44,945 bases of DNA from an uncultured Eubacteriales bacterium (GTDB taxonomy: Bacteria; Bacillota; Clostridia; Peptostreptococcales; Anaerovoracaceae): positions 1 through 44,945 of the forward strand of contig CACYFF010000015.1 of assembly GCA_902773665.1 (NCBI GenBank). The letters run 5' to 3'. Of this stretch, positions 22,991-30,649 are shown one piece after another. The position numbers were made by a program, and so were the translations under genes. Under the pieces are notes generated by a model. The model ran no database searches. It had not been told where the DNA came from and saw only the letters and a list, made by a program, of their open reading frames with translations. How positions within the stretch are numbered: the first letter of the stretch is position 1; each line of letters opens with the position of its first letter.

Positions 22991-25777
22991 TTACTTCTCC
23001 AGTTCCGCTACCTTCTCCTGATACAGGCGCATGAGCCAGGCAACGCAGGCAGCCTCGTCGGTCTCTTTGATGGGCATGCCATAGGCCTGCATAACAGCCC
23101 GGTCGTTGGCCTGGTGCGCTTTGCGCAGCTCGGGCGGCATGGTGAGCTCGTCGTAAAGATCCGCCAGCGAAGCCTCCGGATAGAGCGCTCTGGCGTCCAG
23201 GATGGCCTGTGCTGTCTGCTCGATCTTCGCCTTCTGTTCCGGGGTAGGATCCGGCCAGGGGAAGTTGTTGTAGACAATGTCTTTGCTGTAGCGGTATCGC
23301 ATTTCCAGTCTTCCGCAGACTGCACGCATCCATGACATGTGGACATTGGATTCCAAAACACCAAAATGGTATAAACCAGCATCTGGAATAATAAAAACCA
23401 AATCGCTACATAATATATCAGGGGTCATAAAGCCCATAGGAATATATCTTCGATTTTCAGAGGACACCTTTGGAACAACTATAAAGTTTGTATCAGGTAT
23501 GGTTGTTAATCCAAATTTTGCAGGATATTCTGCCGCTTTTTTCGTGCTCCCTCGGTTACTTTTGAGTCTAAAATTTCTAACCTTTTCAATGCGTTTAAGG
23601 CATTCTGGCATCTTTTTTAATTCCGAAGGACTGCAATTTCCGAGATATAAACAATACCTTGGTGAATTATTTATAAATTCGCGTGACCCATACCATAAAT
23701 GGAAATATTCTTTAGATTGTGGTTCCTTACAAATAAAATCATTTACTTCTTCAATCGAATCGAATAAATAGTTACCATCATCAATTGGTTGACTACCAAT
23801 CATTAAATTCGGAACATTCGAAATGGAGGTAGATCTACTGATTACAAAGACATCTGGAGCATCGATCAAATATGCATTTATATTTTTGGCTACAATTGCT
23901 GATTCATGGTCATAAATGTGGTGTAAACTTTGTGTTTCACATGTACTAAACCCCACAATCACACAATGTACGTGAGCCTTTATTGCAGCCTCACTGTCCC
24001 AGCGGAAAGTACGATAAGCAAAATCAATATGGACGCCTTCTTCGAAAAGAGGTTTCCATAATGTCGCAACGGAATCACCTTGGGTCACAGAATTGGTCGA
24101 AACAAGCGCGGCATGAATCTTCGTATCCTTTATAAGATCCACGGATTTCTTATACCAGCAAGATACATAGTCCAGATTTCCGACGTTTTTCCAATCCTTG
24201 CCGAACACGGTGAGCACATCACCTTTTTGAGATGCGCTCATCAATCTCGCTCCCACAAACGGCGGATTCCCCATAATGTAATTCAGCCTGTCCTTGGGCA
24301 CGACATCGTCCCAATTCAGGCGCAGGGCATTGCCTTCCACGATGTTGGCATGGGTCTTCAGGGGCAGAAAATCGAAGTTCATGTGGACGATGCTCTCGGT
24401 CTCCTGCATCATCTGGTTTTCTGCGATCCACAGAGCCGTCTGGGCGACGGTCACCGCGAAATCGTTGATCTCGATGCCGTAGAACTGGCTGATGGATACC
24501 TTGATGGGATTGATCGCCTCCCCCAGCACTACCTGGTCTCCCTGCAGCAACCGAATGACCTCGTTCTCCAGGCGGCGAATGCAGAGATAGGTCTCCGTCA
24601 GGAAGTTGCCGCTGCCTGCTGCCGGGTCAAGCCAGCAAAGCGAAGCCAGTTTATCCTGGAATTCCCGCAGCTTTTTCTCCTTCGTTCGAGCTACGGCAAT
24701 GCCGGAGATCTCCGCCAGTTCCGCCTTCAGGTCGTCCAGAAACAGCGGGTCGATCACCTTGTGGATGTTCTCGATGGAGGTGTAGTGCATACCGCCGGCC
24801 CTTCTGGTCTCCGGGTTTAAAGTGCTTTCGAACACGGCACCGAAGATCGTGGGACTAATGCCGGACCAGTCGAAATCGTGGCTGGCTTTGCGCACCAGCA
24901 GGTCCAAGATATCCTCCGTAAATGGCGGAATATTAATTTCGTCGTCGGCAAACAAGCCGCCGTTTACGTAAGGGAACGCCGCTAGCAGCGGATCATCATC
25001 CGCCAGATACGGGTCTCTTTCCGCTGCCTTCTGATTGAGCACGCGGAACAGATCGCGCAGTCCCTTGCGGGCTGTCTGCACGTTGAACTGAGTCATGTAA
25101 TCCCGAAACAGATTCTTGCGGCCGAACACACCGGCATCCTCCGCATACAGACAAAAGACTATGCGAACGCAGAGTTTGTTGAGACTTTTGAGGATCTGCG
25201 GGTCATCCGGATTCTTATATTGCTTTAGAAACGCCTCGTACAGTTCCCCCACGATCTTGCCGGCATCCAGCGAGACCTTCATCTCGTCGGAAATCTCCTT
25301 CGTCTCCCGGTTTACGAGAAAGTCCAGCATGTGGAACTTGTGGGAGATCTCGTCGAGCGCCAGCTTTCGAGGCTCCGGCACCTTGGCATCCATGTCGTAG
25401 ATCCAGATCTCCTCGAAATTGGACGTAACGATCCAGCGGGCCTTCTCACTGTGGGGCAGGTAATTATCGTAATATTTGGCTTGCTCGTAAGGGGTCTGCC
25501 CGTTGTGACCCACCTGCGGCTTGTCCAACGCGATGCCAAGGGATTTCTGTTCGATCAGCACATGGGTCTCGGGGATATAGACATCGATACGCTTCGTGTT
25601 GCCGTCCGCACCCACGACCTTCTTTTCGAATTCCACCCGTTCGGTGACCCGTTCAACACCGAGAATATCTGTCAGGATCTCGATCCAGTAGGACCTGGCA
25701 TCCTCGTCCTCTTTTCCTTTCCCGTGCCATCTGTATATGAACTGTCTTGCGGCTTCCCGCTGCTGTGCGTCTGTCAT
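22991..25777 (-). CDS. MmeI-like type IIL restriction-modification enzyme
   Basis: A single 928-residue protein joining nuclease, methyltransferase and target recognition. The N-terminal nuclease carries D65...E76-Q-K78 (RIDVYIPE, LIEQKS), matching the D-X-EXK site of MmeI. A helical spacer follows. The adenine methyltransferase has LDPAAGSGNF (about 381), FYGIEIND and MGNPPF (about 502). Residues about 520-810 are the target-recognition region and are encoded by AT-rich DNA. The C terminus (YNNFPWPDP) is typical of the family. The start at 25777 has GGGAGGAAAAG in front; 25804 lacks a site. No separate methylase or specificity subunit is needed. It follows the DUF4143 ATPase gene by 57 bp. 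It probably defends against phage. Confidence 0.88.
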   Translation of the reverse strand: MTDAQQREAARQFIYRWHGKGKEDEDARSYWIEILTDILGVERVTERVEFEKKVVGADGNTKRIDVYIPETHVLIEQKSLGIALDKPQVGHNGQTPYEQAKYYDNYLPHSEKARWIVTSNFEEIWIYDMDAKVPEPRKLALDEISHKFHMLDFLVNRETKEISDEMKVSLDAGKIVGELYEAFLKQYKNPDDPQILKSLNKLCVRIVFCLYAEDAGVFGRKNLFRDYMTQFNVQTARKGLRDLFRVLNQKAAERDPYLADDDPLLAAFPYVNGGLFADDEINIPPFTEDILDLLVRKASHDFDWSGISPTIFGAVFESTLNPETRRAGGMHYTSIENIHKVIDPLFLDDLKAELAEISGIAVARTKEKKLREFQDKLASLCWLDPAAGSGNFLTETYLCIRRLENEVIRLLQGDQVVLGEAINPIKVSISQFYGIEINDFAVTVAQTALWIAENQMMQETESIVHMNFDFLPLKTHANIVEGNALRLNWDDVVPKDRLNYIMGNPPFVGARLMSASQKGDVLTVFGKDWKNVGNLDYVSCWYKKSVDLIKDTKIHAALVSTNSVTQGDSVATLWKPLFEEGVHIDFAYRTFRWDSEAAIKAHVHCVIVGFSTCETQSLHHIYDHESAIVAKNINAYLIDAPDVFVISRSTSISNVPNLMIGSQPIDDGNYLFDSIEEVNDFICKEPQSKEYFHLWYGSREFINNSPRYCLYLGNCSPSELKKMPECLKRIEKVRNFRLKSNRGSTKKAAEYPAKFGLTTIPDTNFIVVPKVSSENRRYIPMGFMTPDILCSDLVFIIPDAGLYHFGVLESNVHMSWMRAVCGRLEMRYRYSKDIVYNNFPWPDPTPEQKAKIEQTAQAILDARALYPEASLADLYDELTMPPELRKAHQANDRAVMQAYGMPIKETDEAACVAWLMRLYQEKVAELEK
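23340..24210 (-). other. AT-rich segment encoding the target-recognition domain
   Basis: Base composition changes sharply inside the gene. By hand count, 23701-23760 has 16 G/C in 60, while 24601-24660 has 36 in 60. Edges are approximate. The reading frame is continuous. The pattern fits replacement of the specificity-determining part by recombination. Confidence 0.7.
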
Positions 25778-25834
25778 GGCTTTTCCTCCCATAACCTGTT
25801 TCATCCATCGCTTTAGTAAATATCACTTCGACTT

Positions 25835-27121
25835 CTAGTTCTTCAGCGCTGTCAAAGGGATAACATAAACGCCGTCCGGACGTTGATAGGCTGCATGAGA
25901 CAGCCCGCAGAGCACGATCAGAGCCGAGGGGGCTTTACTGCCATCTTTGACGACCTCATCCCGGATGTGAAGCAGATTAGCTGCGGCTTCTTCGATTTTG
26001 TTCGCGCCGAGTTTGATCTCGATGCCGCACCAGCCGCCATCTTGCAGTTCTATCACAGCGTCGATCTCATTGCCCGCATAGTCCTGGTAATGATAGAGCG
26101 ATGCGCCAAAGGATTCCGCATAGATTTTCAGATCGCGCTCACACAATGACTCAAAAAGAAAACCAAAGGTCTCCAGATCACCGATCAGTTTTTCCGGCGT
26201 TGCGTTCAGCAGTGCACAAGCCAACGAAGGGTCGCAGAAATGCCTTTTTTCTGCCTGCTTGACCCGAACGGAAGAACGCAGTTTTGCCGAGAACGACGGC
26301 TGATTATCCGTGAGAAACAGCCGGTTGAAAATATCCAGATAAGTCGCGACGGTCTCCACATCGATATCCTCGTCGTCGATCTCTTTAATATCATTTTTCA
26401 ATGTCCGATTGGTAGCTGTCGTACTCTCGTTGCGCGCAAGAGACCGCAGCAGCAGACGAATCTTACGACTATCGCGCCTGATCTCATCGATACGGTTCAC
26501 ATCGTCGTCGATCACAGCGTTCAGGTACTCATTGGGCAGCAGCGAAATATCTGCGCTGTCAGTTTCCAGATTTCCCGGCCAGCCGCCGCGCACCGTCAGG
26601 CGGGCGAGTGTACGCAGATCGACATCGCCAGTAATAGCCGGGGTCAGTTTTCCTTCGCATAGATCCTGTAAGCTGACCTTACCGCTGGAATCTCCGGACT
26701 CATAGAGAGACATCGGGCGCATCCGCAGTTTGCCGATCCGACCGGCACCACTGTGAAGCACGCCTTTGCGTTTCGGTGTGGCAGAGCCTGTCAGAATAAA
26801 CTGACCTTTCTGACCCCTTTGATCCACGGTATAGCGTACTGCGTCCCAAAGCGGGGGAACCTCCTGCCATTCGTCGATCAGACGCGGCGTCTCGCCTTCC
26901 AGGACCAAGGCGGGAGAAACCTCTGCCAGTGCACGGTTTTGGAAATTATTATCCGGATCGCCGACCAAAAACTCGCTGTTGCTATGGAAAGCGGATGTCC
27001 AAGTCTTCCCGCACCATTTCGGGCCCTCAATACAAACAGCTCCCATCGCAGCAAGATACTTCTCCACCGCAGCGTCGATAATACGTGGGATGTATTTCTC
27101 TTTGTTCATGATCCCGGTCAT
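25835..27121 (-). CDS. AAA-family ATPase with DUF4143 (nuclease-like) C-terminal domain
   Basis: 428 residues. The P-loop GPKWCGKTW (about 33-41) and Walker B-like RLIDEWQEVP lie in an AAA_14 domain; the sensor-like ILTGSATP follows. The C-terminal DUF4143 domain holds EIDAVIE...GIEIKLG, a pattern like PD-(D/E)xK nucleases. Proteins of this kind are widespread and mostly uncharacterised; roles in defence or toxin-like behaviour have been suggested. The start at 27121 has AAGAGG 8 bases upstream; GTG at 27130 and ATG at 27127 are alternatives. It is preceded by four tandem 23-bp repeats overlapping its promoter, and followed by the MmeI-like gene. Base composition is lower in GC than the metabolic operons on either side. 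Confidence 0.85.
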   Translation of the reverse strand: MTGIMNKEKYIPRIIDAAVEKYLAAMGAVCIEGPKWCGKTWTSAFHSNSEFLVGDPDNNFQNRALAEVSPALVLEGETPRLIDEWQEVPPLWDAVRYTVDQRGQKGQFILTGSATPKRKGVLHSGAGRIGKLRMRPMSLYESGDSSGKVSLQDLCEGKLTPAITGDVDLRTLARLTVRGGWPGNLETDSADISLLPNEYLNAVIDDDVNRIDEIRRDSRKIRLLLRSLARNESTTATNRTLKNDIKEIDDEDIDVETVATYLDIFNRLFLTDNQPSFSAKLRSSVRVKQAEKRHFCDPSLACALLNATPEKLIGDLETFGFLFESLCERDLKIYAESFGASLYHYQDYAGNEIDAVIELQDGGWCGIEIKLGANKIEEAAANLLHIRDEVVKDGSKAPSALIVLCGLSHAAYQRPDGVYVIPLTALKN

Positions 27122-27142
27122 ATGCATCACCTCTTGCGTTGA

Positions 27143-27171
27143 AGCATATCACAACCCGATGGATCTTGCAA
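27143..27171 (-). promoter_or_regulatory. Promoter of the DUF4143 ATPase gene
   Basis: Minus strand: -35 TTGCAA (27166-27171), 17-bp spacer, -10 TATGCT (27143-27148). The first 23-bp repeat lies across the spacer and -35. Confidence 0.6.
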
Positions 27172-27243
27172 ATTCAATCCGATAAATTTTTTATTTTCAA
27201 TCCGATAGATTTCAAAAACTCAACCCGACAGATTCAAAGAGTC
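27152..27243 (-). repeat. Four tandem 23-bp repeats upstream of the DUF4143 ATPase
   Basis: Units start at 27152, 27175, 27198 and 27221, exactly 23 bp apart. Each begins with the conserved core CAAYCCGAYRRATY, followed by a less conserved A/T-rich tail. The core is a loose inverted repeat; in unit 3 it is AATC-CGATA-GATT. The exact spacing, just over two helical turns, suggests stacked binding of a protein on one face. The array overlaps the promoter, so autoregulation is likely. Confidence 0.8.
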
Positions 27244-27253
27244 AGTCTCAAAG

Positions 27254-27286
27254 TAAAATCCCCAGCACCGAAACTGCTGGGGATTT
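27254..27286 (-). terminator. Terminator at the end of the amidohydrolase operon
   Basis: A perfect 12-bp stem (27256-27267 with 27275-27286), loop of 7, followed on the minus strand by TTTTAC. It lies directly after the last YtcJ gene. Confidence 0.85.
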
Positions 27287-27312
27287 ATGGTCGAAAGGAT
27301 TTGTTAATAACA

Positions 27313-28947
27313 CTATTTTTCTCTGTACGTGATTTTCCCGGCACACATGGTGAGCACGGGACGGATGCCCCGAATCTCGTCCTCCGCGCATGTAAAGAAG
27401 TCCTTGTCCAGCACGGTGAGGTCCGCGTAGAAGCCGGGCTTCAGCCGTCCCTTTACGGTCTCCCGGAATTCAAAGTACGCGCTGTCCTCCGTATAGCAGT
27501 CGACGGCGGTCTCCCGGTCCACGCACTCCTGGGGGTTCCAGCCCCCTTCCGGCCAGCCCTTCAGATCCTTGCGGGTCACCGCGGAGTAGAGATTGTCAAA
27601 GGGATTCGGATCCACCACCGGCGCATCCGTGCCGTAGGAGCAGCGCAGCCCCATTTCCCGGGCGGTCTTAAACGCGTAGGACGTGGAACTCAGTTCCTTG
27701 CCGCAGCGGCTCTCCACCGCGTGCATGTCGCTGTCCAGGAAGATGGGCTGGTAGGCGACGACGCAGCCGGAATCCTTTAAGAACTGCAGCAGCGGAACGT
27801 CTGTGATCTGATTGTGCACCACGCCGAAGCGCAGATCTTTTCTGCCGGTCTTGTTCCACTGCTTCGTGCAGCGCTCGATGGCCTCATCGCCGATGCAGTG
27901 GGTGACCGTCTGCAGCCCTGCCGCAGCTGCTACATCCACATAGGCCTGATAGGACTCGTCCGACATGGAATCGATGCCGTAGTTGCCCGGGTCATCGCAA
28001 TATTCGCGGCGCATCATGGCCGTGCGGGCGCCCAGAGCGCCGTCGCGCACCAGCTTTAACGGTCCCATGTGCATGCGGTCATCCGCGATCACCTCTTTGA
28101 ACGGGAAGCCGTCGGCCGTCTTGCCATAGGACCCGTCCACGTAGGCCTTGAAATCTTCTACCGTCGCAAAGGACGTCTGACCCGTATAGCGGACCAGATC
28201 CTCGCCCTTCTCGTAAATGCCCTTCAGCACCCGGTAATTGGGCGTCCAGTTGGGCAGATAGGTGCCCAGATCCATGCTCTGCACCGTGGTGATGCCCCAG
28301 GAAGCGCAGTAGCGCATCGCCGTCAGGATGGCCTCCTCCAGTTCCTCGTCGGACAGATTGGGGATATAGCCGTAGATGGCGCGGATGGCAGCTTCCTTCA
28401 GATAGCCGTTCGGCTCGCCGTCTTCTCCAAGGACGACTTCGCCGCCCTCGATCGTATGGTGGTCTTTATCCAAACCCATGTTCGCCAGCAGCACGGAATT
28501 CACGGCGCCTGCATGTTCGCAGCCCCGGACGATGGCCACGGGGATCTCGGTGGAGATGCGGTCCAGATCGTGCTTATCCGGCAGCCTTCTGTGCCCTTCC
28601 GGCCATTCGTCCTCCCGCCAGCCCTGGCACTGCAGCCCTTTGCAGTTCGGGTGCTCCTCCAGGTATTTCCGGCAGGTCTGGATGATGTCTTCCAGGTCTT
28701 TGCATTTTGCCAGATTCGGCACCATCATCTGTTTGCCCAGGTTTACAAGGTGCATATGGGAATCGTTGAACCCAGGAATGATCGTCCTTCCTTCGCAGTC
28801 GATCGCCTCCGCGTCCGGACCTGCGGCAGTGAGCACCTGTTTGTCCCCGCCCACCAGCCGGATGATGCCGTCTTCCTGATAGAGGGCGTCCGCGTAGACG
28901 CCCTTTTCCACGTACACTTTTGCGTTATAGAAAACTGTCTTGCTCAT
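27313..28947 (-). CDS. YtcJ-type amidohydrolase (copy 1 of 5)
   Basis: 544 residues of the Amidohydrolase_3/YtcJ family, metal-dependent hydrolases of amides, formamides and related C-N bonds. Cytoplasmic; no signal peptide. Metal-site motifs are intact: GFNDSHMH (HxH), THCIGDEAIE, VVHNQITD and SYGTDAPV. It begins MSKTVFYNAKVYVEKG, almost as in copies 2 and 3. It starts 6 bp after copy 2 with no clear ribosome binding site, so coupling is likely. It is the last gene of the operon, followed by a terminator. The substrate is unknown. Confidence 0.9.
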   Translation of the reverse strand: MSKTVFYNAKVYVEKGVYADALYQEDGIIRLVGGDKQVLTAAGPDAEAIDCEGRTIIPGFNDSHMHLVNLGKQMMVPNLAKCKDLEDIIQTCRKYLEEHPNCKGLQCQGWREDEWPEGHRRLPDKHDLDRISTEIPVAIVRGCEHAGAVNSVLLANMGLDKDHHTIEGGEVVLGEDGEPNGYLKEAAIRAIYGYIPNLSDEELEEAILTAMRYCASWGITTVQSMDLGTYLPNWTPNYRVLKGIYEKGEDLVRYTGQTSFATVEDFKAYVDGSYGKTADGFPFKEVIADDRMHMGPLKLVRDGALGARTAMMRREYCDDPGNYGIDSMSDESYQAYVDVAAAAGLQTVTHCIGDEAIERCTKQWNKTGRKDLRFGVVHNQITDVPLLQFLKDSGCVVAYQPIFLDSDMHAVESRCGKELSSTSYAFKTAREMGLRCSYGTDAPVVDPNPFDNLYSAVTRKDLKGWPEGGWNPQECVDRETAVDCYTEDSAYFEFRETVKGRLKPGFYADLTVLDKDFFTCAEDEIRGIRPVLTMCAGKITYREK

Positions 28948-28953
28948 GGTCTC

Positions 28954-30582
28954 TTACTTTCTGTAGGTGAACTTGCCGCCGCACATGGTGAGCACCGGCA
29001 GCGTATCCTTGATCTCCATCGGGTCGCAGGTAAAGATGTCGTGGTCCAGCACCGTAAGATCGGCGTAGAAGCCAGGCTTGATGCGGCCCTTCACGTCCTC
29101 CATGCCCTGCGCCCAGGCGCTCTCGATGGTGTAGGCGTCCACCGCAGTCTGCACGTCTTCGCATTCGTCGGGATACCAGCCGCCTTCGGGCTTACCGGCC
29201 ATATCCTTGCGGGTGACCGCCACATAGAGGTTCACCAGCGGGTTGCAGTCCTCTACGGGAGAGTCGGTGCCGTAGGACACGTGGATGCCCATGGCCCGCA
29301 TGGTCTTCGGGGAGTTGGAGGTGTAACACATGGCTTTGCCGATGCGTTCCTCCAGTCCGTACATATCCGTGCGGATAAAGACCGGCTGGTACATGGCCTG
29401 GATGTTGGCATCCTTCACCTTCTGACGCAGCGTAGCGTCCATGGTCTGGCAGTGCACGATTGCGTTGCGGCAGGGGTTCTGGGATGCATTGCCGAACAGT
29501 TCCTTCTGGACTCTCGCGTAGCAGTCCGTCACCTTCTCCAGCGCACCGTCGCCGATGCAGTGGATGGCGCAGCCGACGCCGTTTTCGTTGGCGATCTTCA
29601 CCATTTCGTACATCTTGTCGTCGGGGATATTCTCCACGCCCCGGTTTCCGGGCTGGTCGTCGTAGTCCCTTCTCATCAGAGCCGAGTGGCCGCCGTAGGA
29701 GCCGTCCTTCAGCAGTTTTAAGGGGCCCATGGTAAACCATCCGTCGTGGAAGGTGCCCTTGTAATACTTGGGGTTCTTTACCTTTTCCTTCAGTTCCTCC
29801 GGCGTATCCACCAGGGTCTGGGAGTGGTAGCGCACCAGGCCTTTGCCTTCCGCAAACACCTCGTCGACGATCTCGAAGCAATAGTCATGGTCCTTGATGA
29901 TCGTGCCCATGTCGTTGCTCTGGGTGGAGGTCATGCCGTGGGCCGCCGCGTATTCCATGGCCATCACGAGGGCTTTCTTTTCCTGCTCCTTCGTGATGGG
30001 CGGTACGGACATGCGGGCCGCGAAATTCGGCGTCTCCGCCATGATGCCGTTGGGCGTGCCGTCCTCGAAACAGTCGATGCGGCCGCCTTCCCAGGTCTTG
30101 TGATCCTTATCGATGCCCAGTTTCTTCAGCACGTAGCTGTTGGAAACGCCGATGTGACCGCAGGAGCGGTTGAGCACGATGGGGATCTCCGTGGAGATCG
30201 TGTCCAGGTCTTTGCAGGTGGGAATGGTCGGATCGTCCCAGCGGTTCTGGTCCCAGCTCTGGGAGAACACGCCGTTGATCCCCGGGTTCTCGTCCACGTA
30301 TTTCTTGATGACCGCCACCATCTCCTTGCCGCTCTTCACCTTGGAGAGGTCGGGCACCAGCATGTTCTGGCCGGTAAAGCACATGTGCATGTGGGAGTCA
30401 TTGAACCCCGGCACCAGCACGCGGCCTTCGCAGTCGATCTTCTCCGCGTCCTCCGCGGCCAGCGGGCAGACATCCTCGTTGCTGCCGACGGCTTTGATCC
30501 ACCCATCCTCCTGATAGACGGCCTGGGCAAAGGTATCTTTTTCGACGTAGACTTTTGCGTTGTAGAATAAGGTCTTGCTCAT
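28954..30582 (-). CDS. YtcJ-type amidohydrolase (copy 2 of 5)
   Basis: 542 residues. It begins MSKTLFYNAKVYVEKD. Metal motifs: GFNDSHMH, IHCIGDGALE, IVHCQTMD and SYGTDSPVEDCNPL. AAAAGGGGG lies before the ATG. This gene starts just after the only wide gap of the train (67 bp), which contains a terminator-like hairpin, so it and copy 1 may be expressed at a lower level or separately. It closely resembles copies 1, 3 and 4 yet differs throughout, which points to old duplications. Confidence 0.9.
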   Translation of the reverse strand: MSKTLFYNAKVYVEKDTFAQAVYQEDGWIKAVGSNEDVCPLAAEDAEKIDCEGRVLVPGFNDSHMHMCFTGQNMLVPDLSKVKSGKEMVAVIKKYVDENPGINGVFSQSWDQNRWDDPTIPTCKDLDTISTEIPIVLNRSCGHIGVSNSYVLKKLGIDKDHKTWEGGRIDCFEDGTPNGIMAETPNFAARMSVPPITKEQEKKALVMAMEYAAAHGMTSTQSNDMGTIIKDHDYCFEIVDEVFAEGKGLVRYHSQTLVDTPEELKEKVKNPKYYKGTFHDGWFTMGPLKLLKDGSYGGHSALMRRDYDDQPGNRGVENIPDDKMYEMVKIANENGVGCAIHCIGDGALEKVTDCYARVQKELFGNASQNPCRNAIVHCQTMDATLRQKVKDANIQAMYQPVFIRTDMYGLEERIGKAMCYTSNSPKTMRAMGIHVSYGTDSPVEDCNPLVNLYVAVTRKDMAGKPEGGWYPDECEDVQTAVDAYTIESAWAQGMEDVKGRIKPGFYADLTVLDHDIFTCDPMEIKDTLPVLTMCGGKFTYRK

Positions 30583-30604
30583 TGCACGTTCCCCCTTTTC
30601 TGTG

Positions 30605-30635
30605 AAAACAGGACCCGGACAAGGCCGGGTCCTGT
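30605..30635 (-). terminator. Hairpin inside the operon, partial terminator
   Basis: An 11-bp perfect stem ACAGGACCCGG (30608-30618) with CCGGGTCCTGT (30625-30635) is followed on the minus strand by TTTTC. It stands between amidohydrolase copies 3 and 2. The short T-run suggests incomplete termination. Confidence 0.6.
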
Positions 30636-30649
30636 ATGGCTACATAACT

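Noticed and set aside
27152-27243. CRISPR array
   Set aside because: The spacing leaves no room for spacers; units are directly adjoining 23-mers and no cas gene is near.
28069-29721. 550-codon open frame opposite the amidohydrolases, and similar long antisense frames up to 35 kb
   Set aside because: The same antisense pattern recurs opposite each YtcJ copy, so it follows from shared codon use and duplication, not coding.
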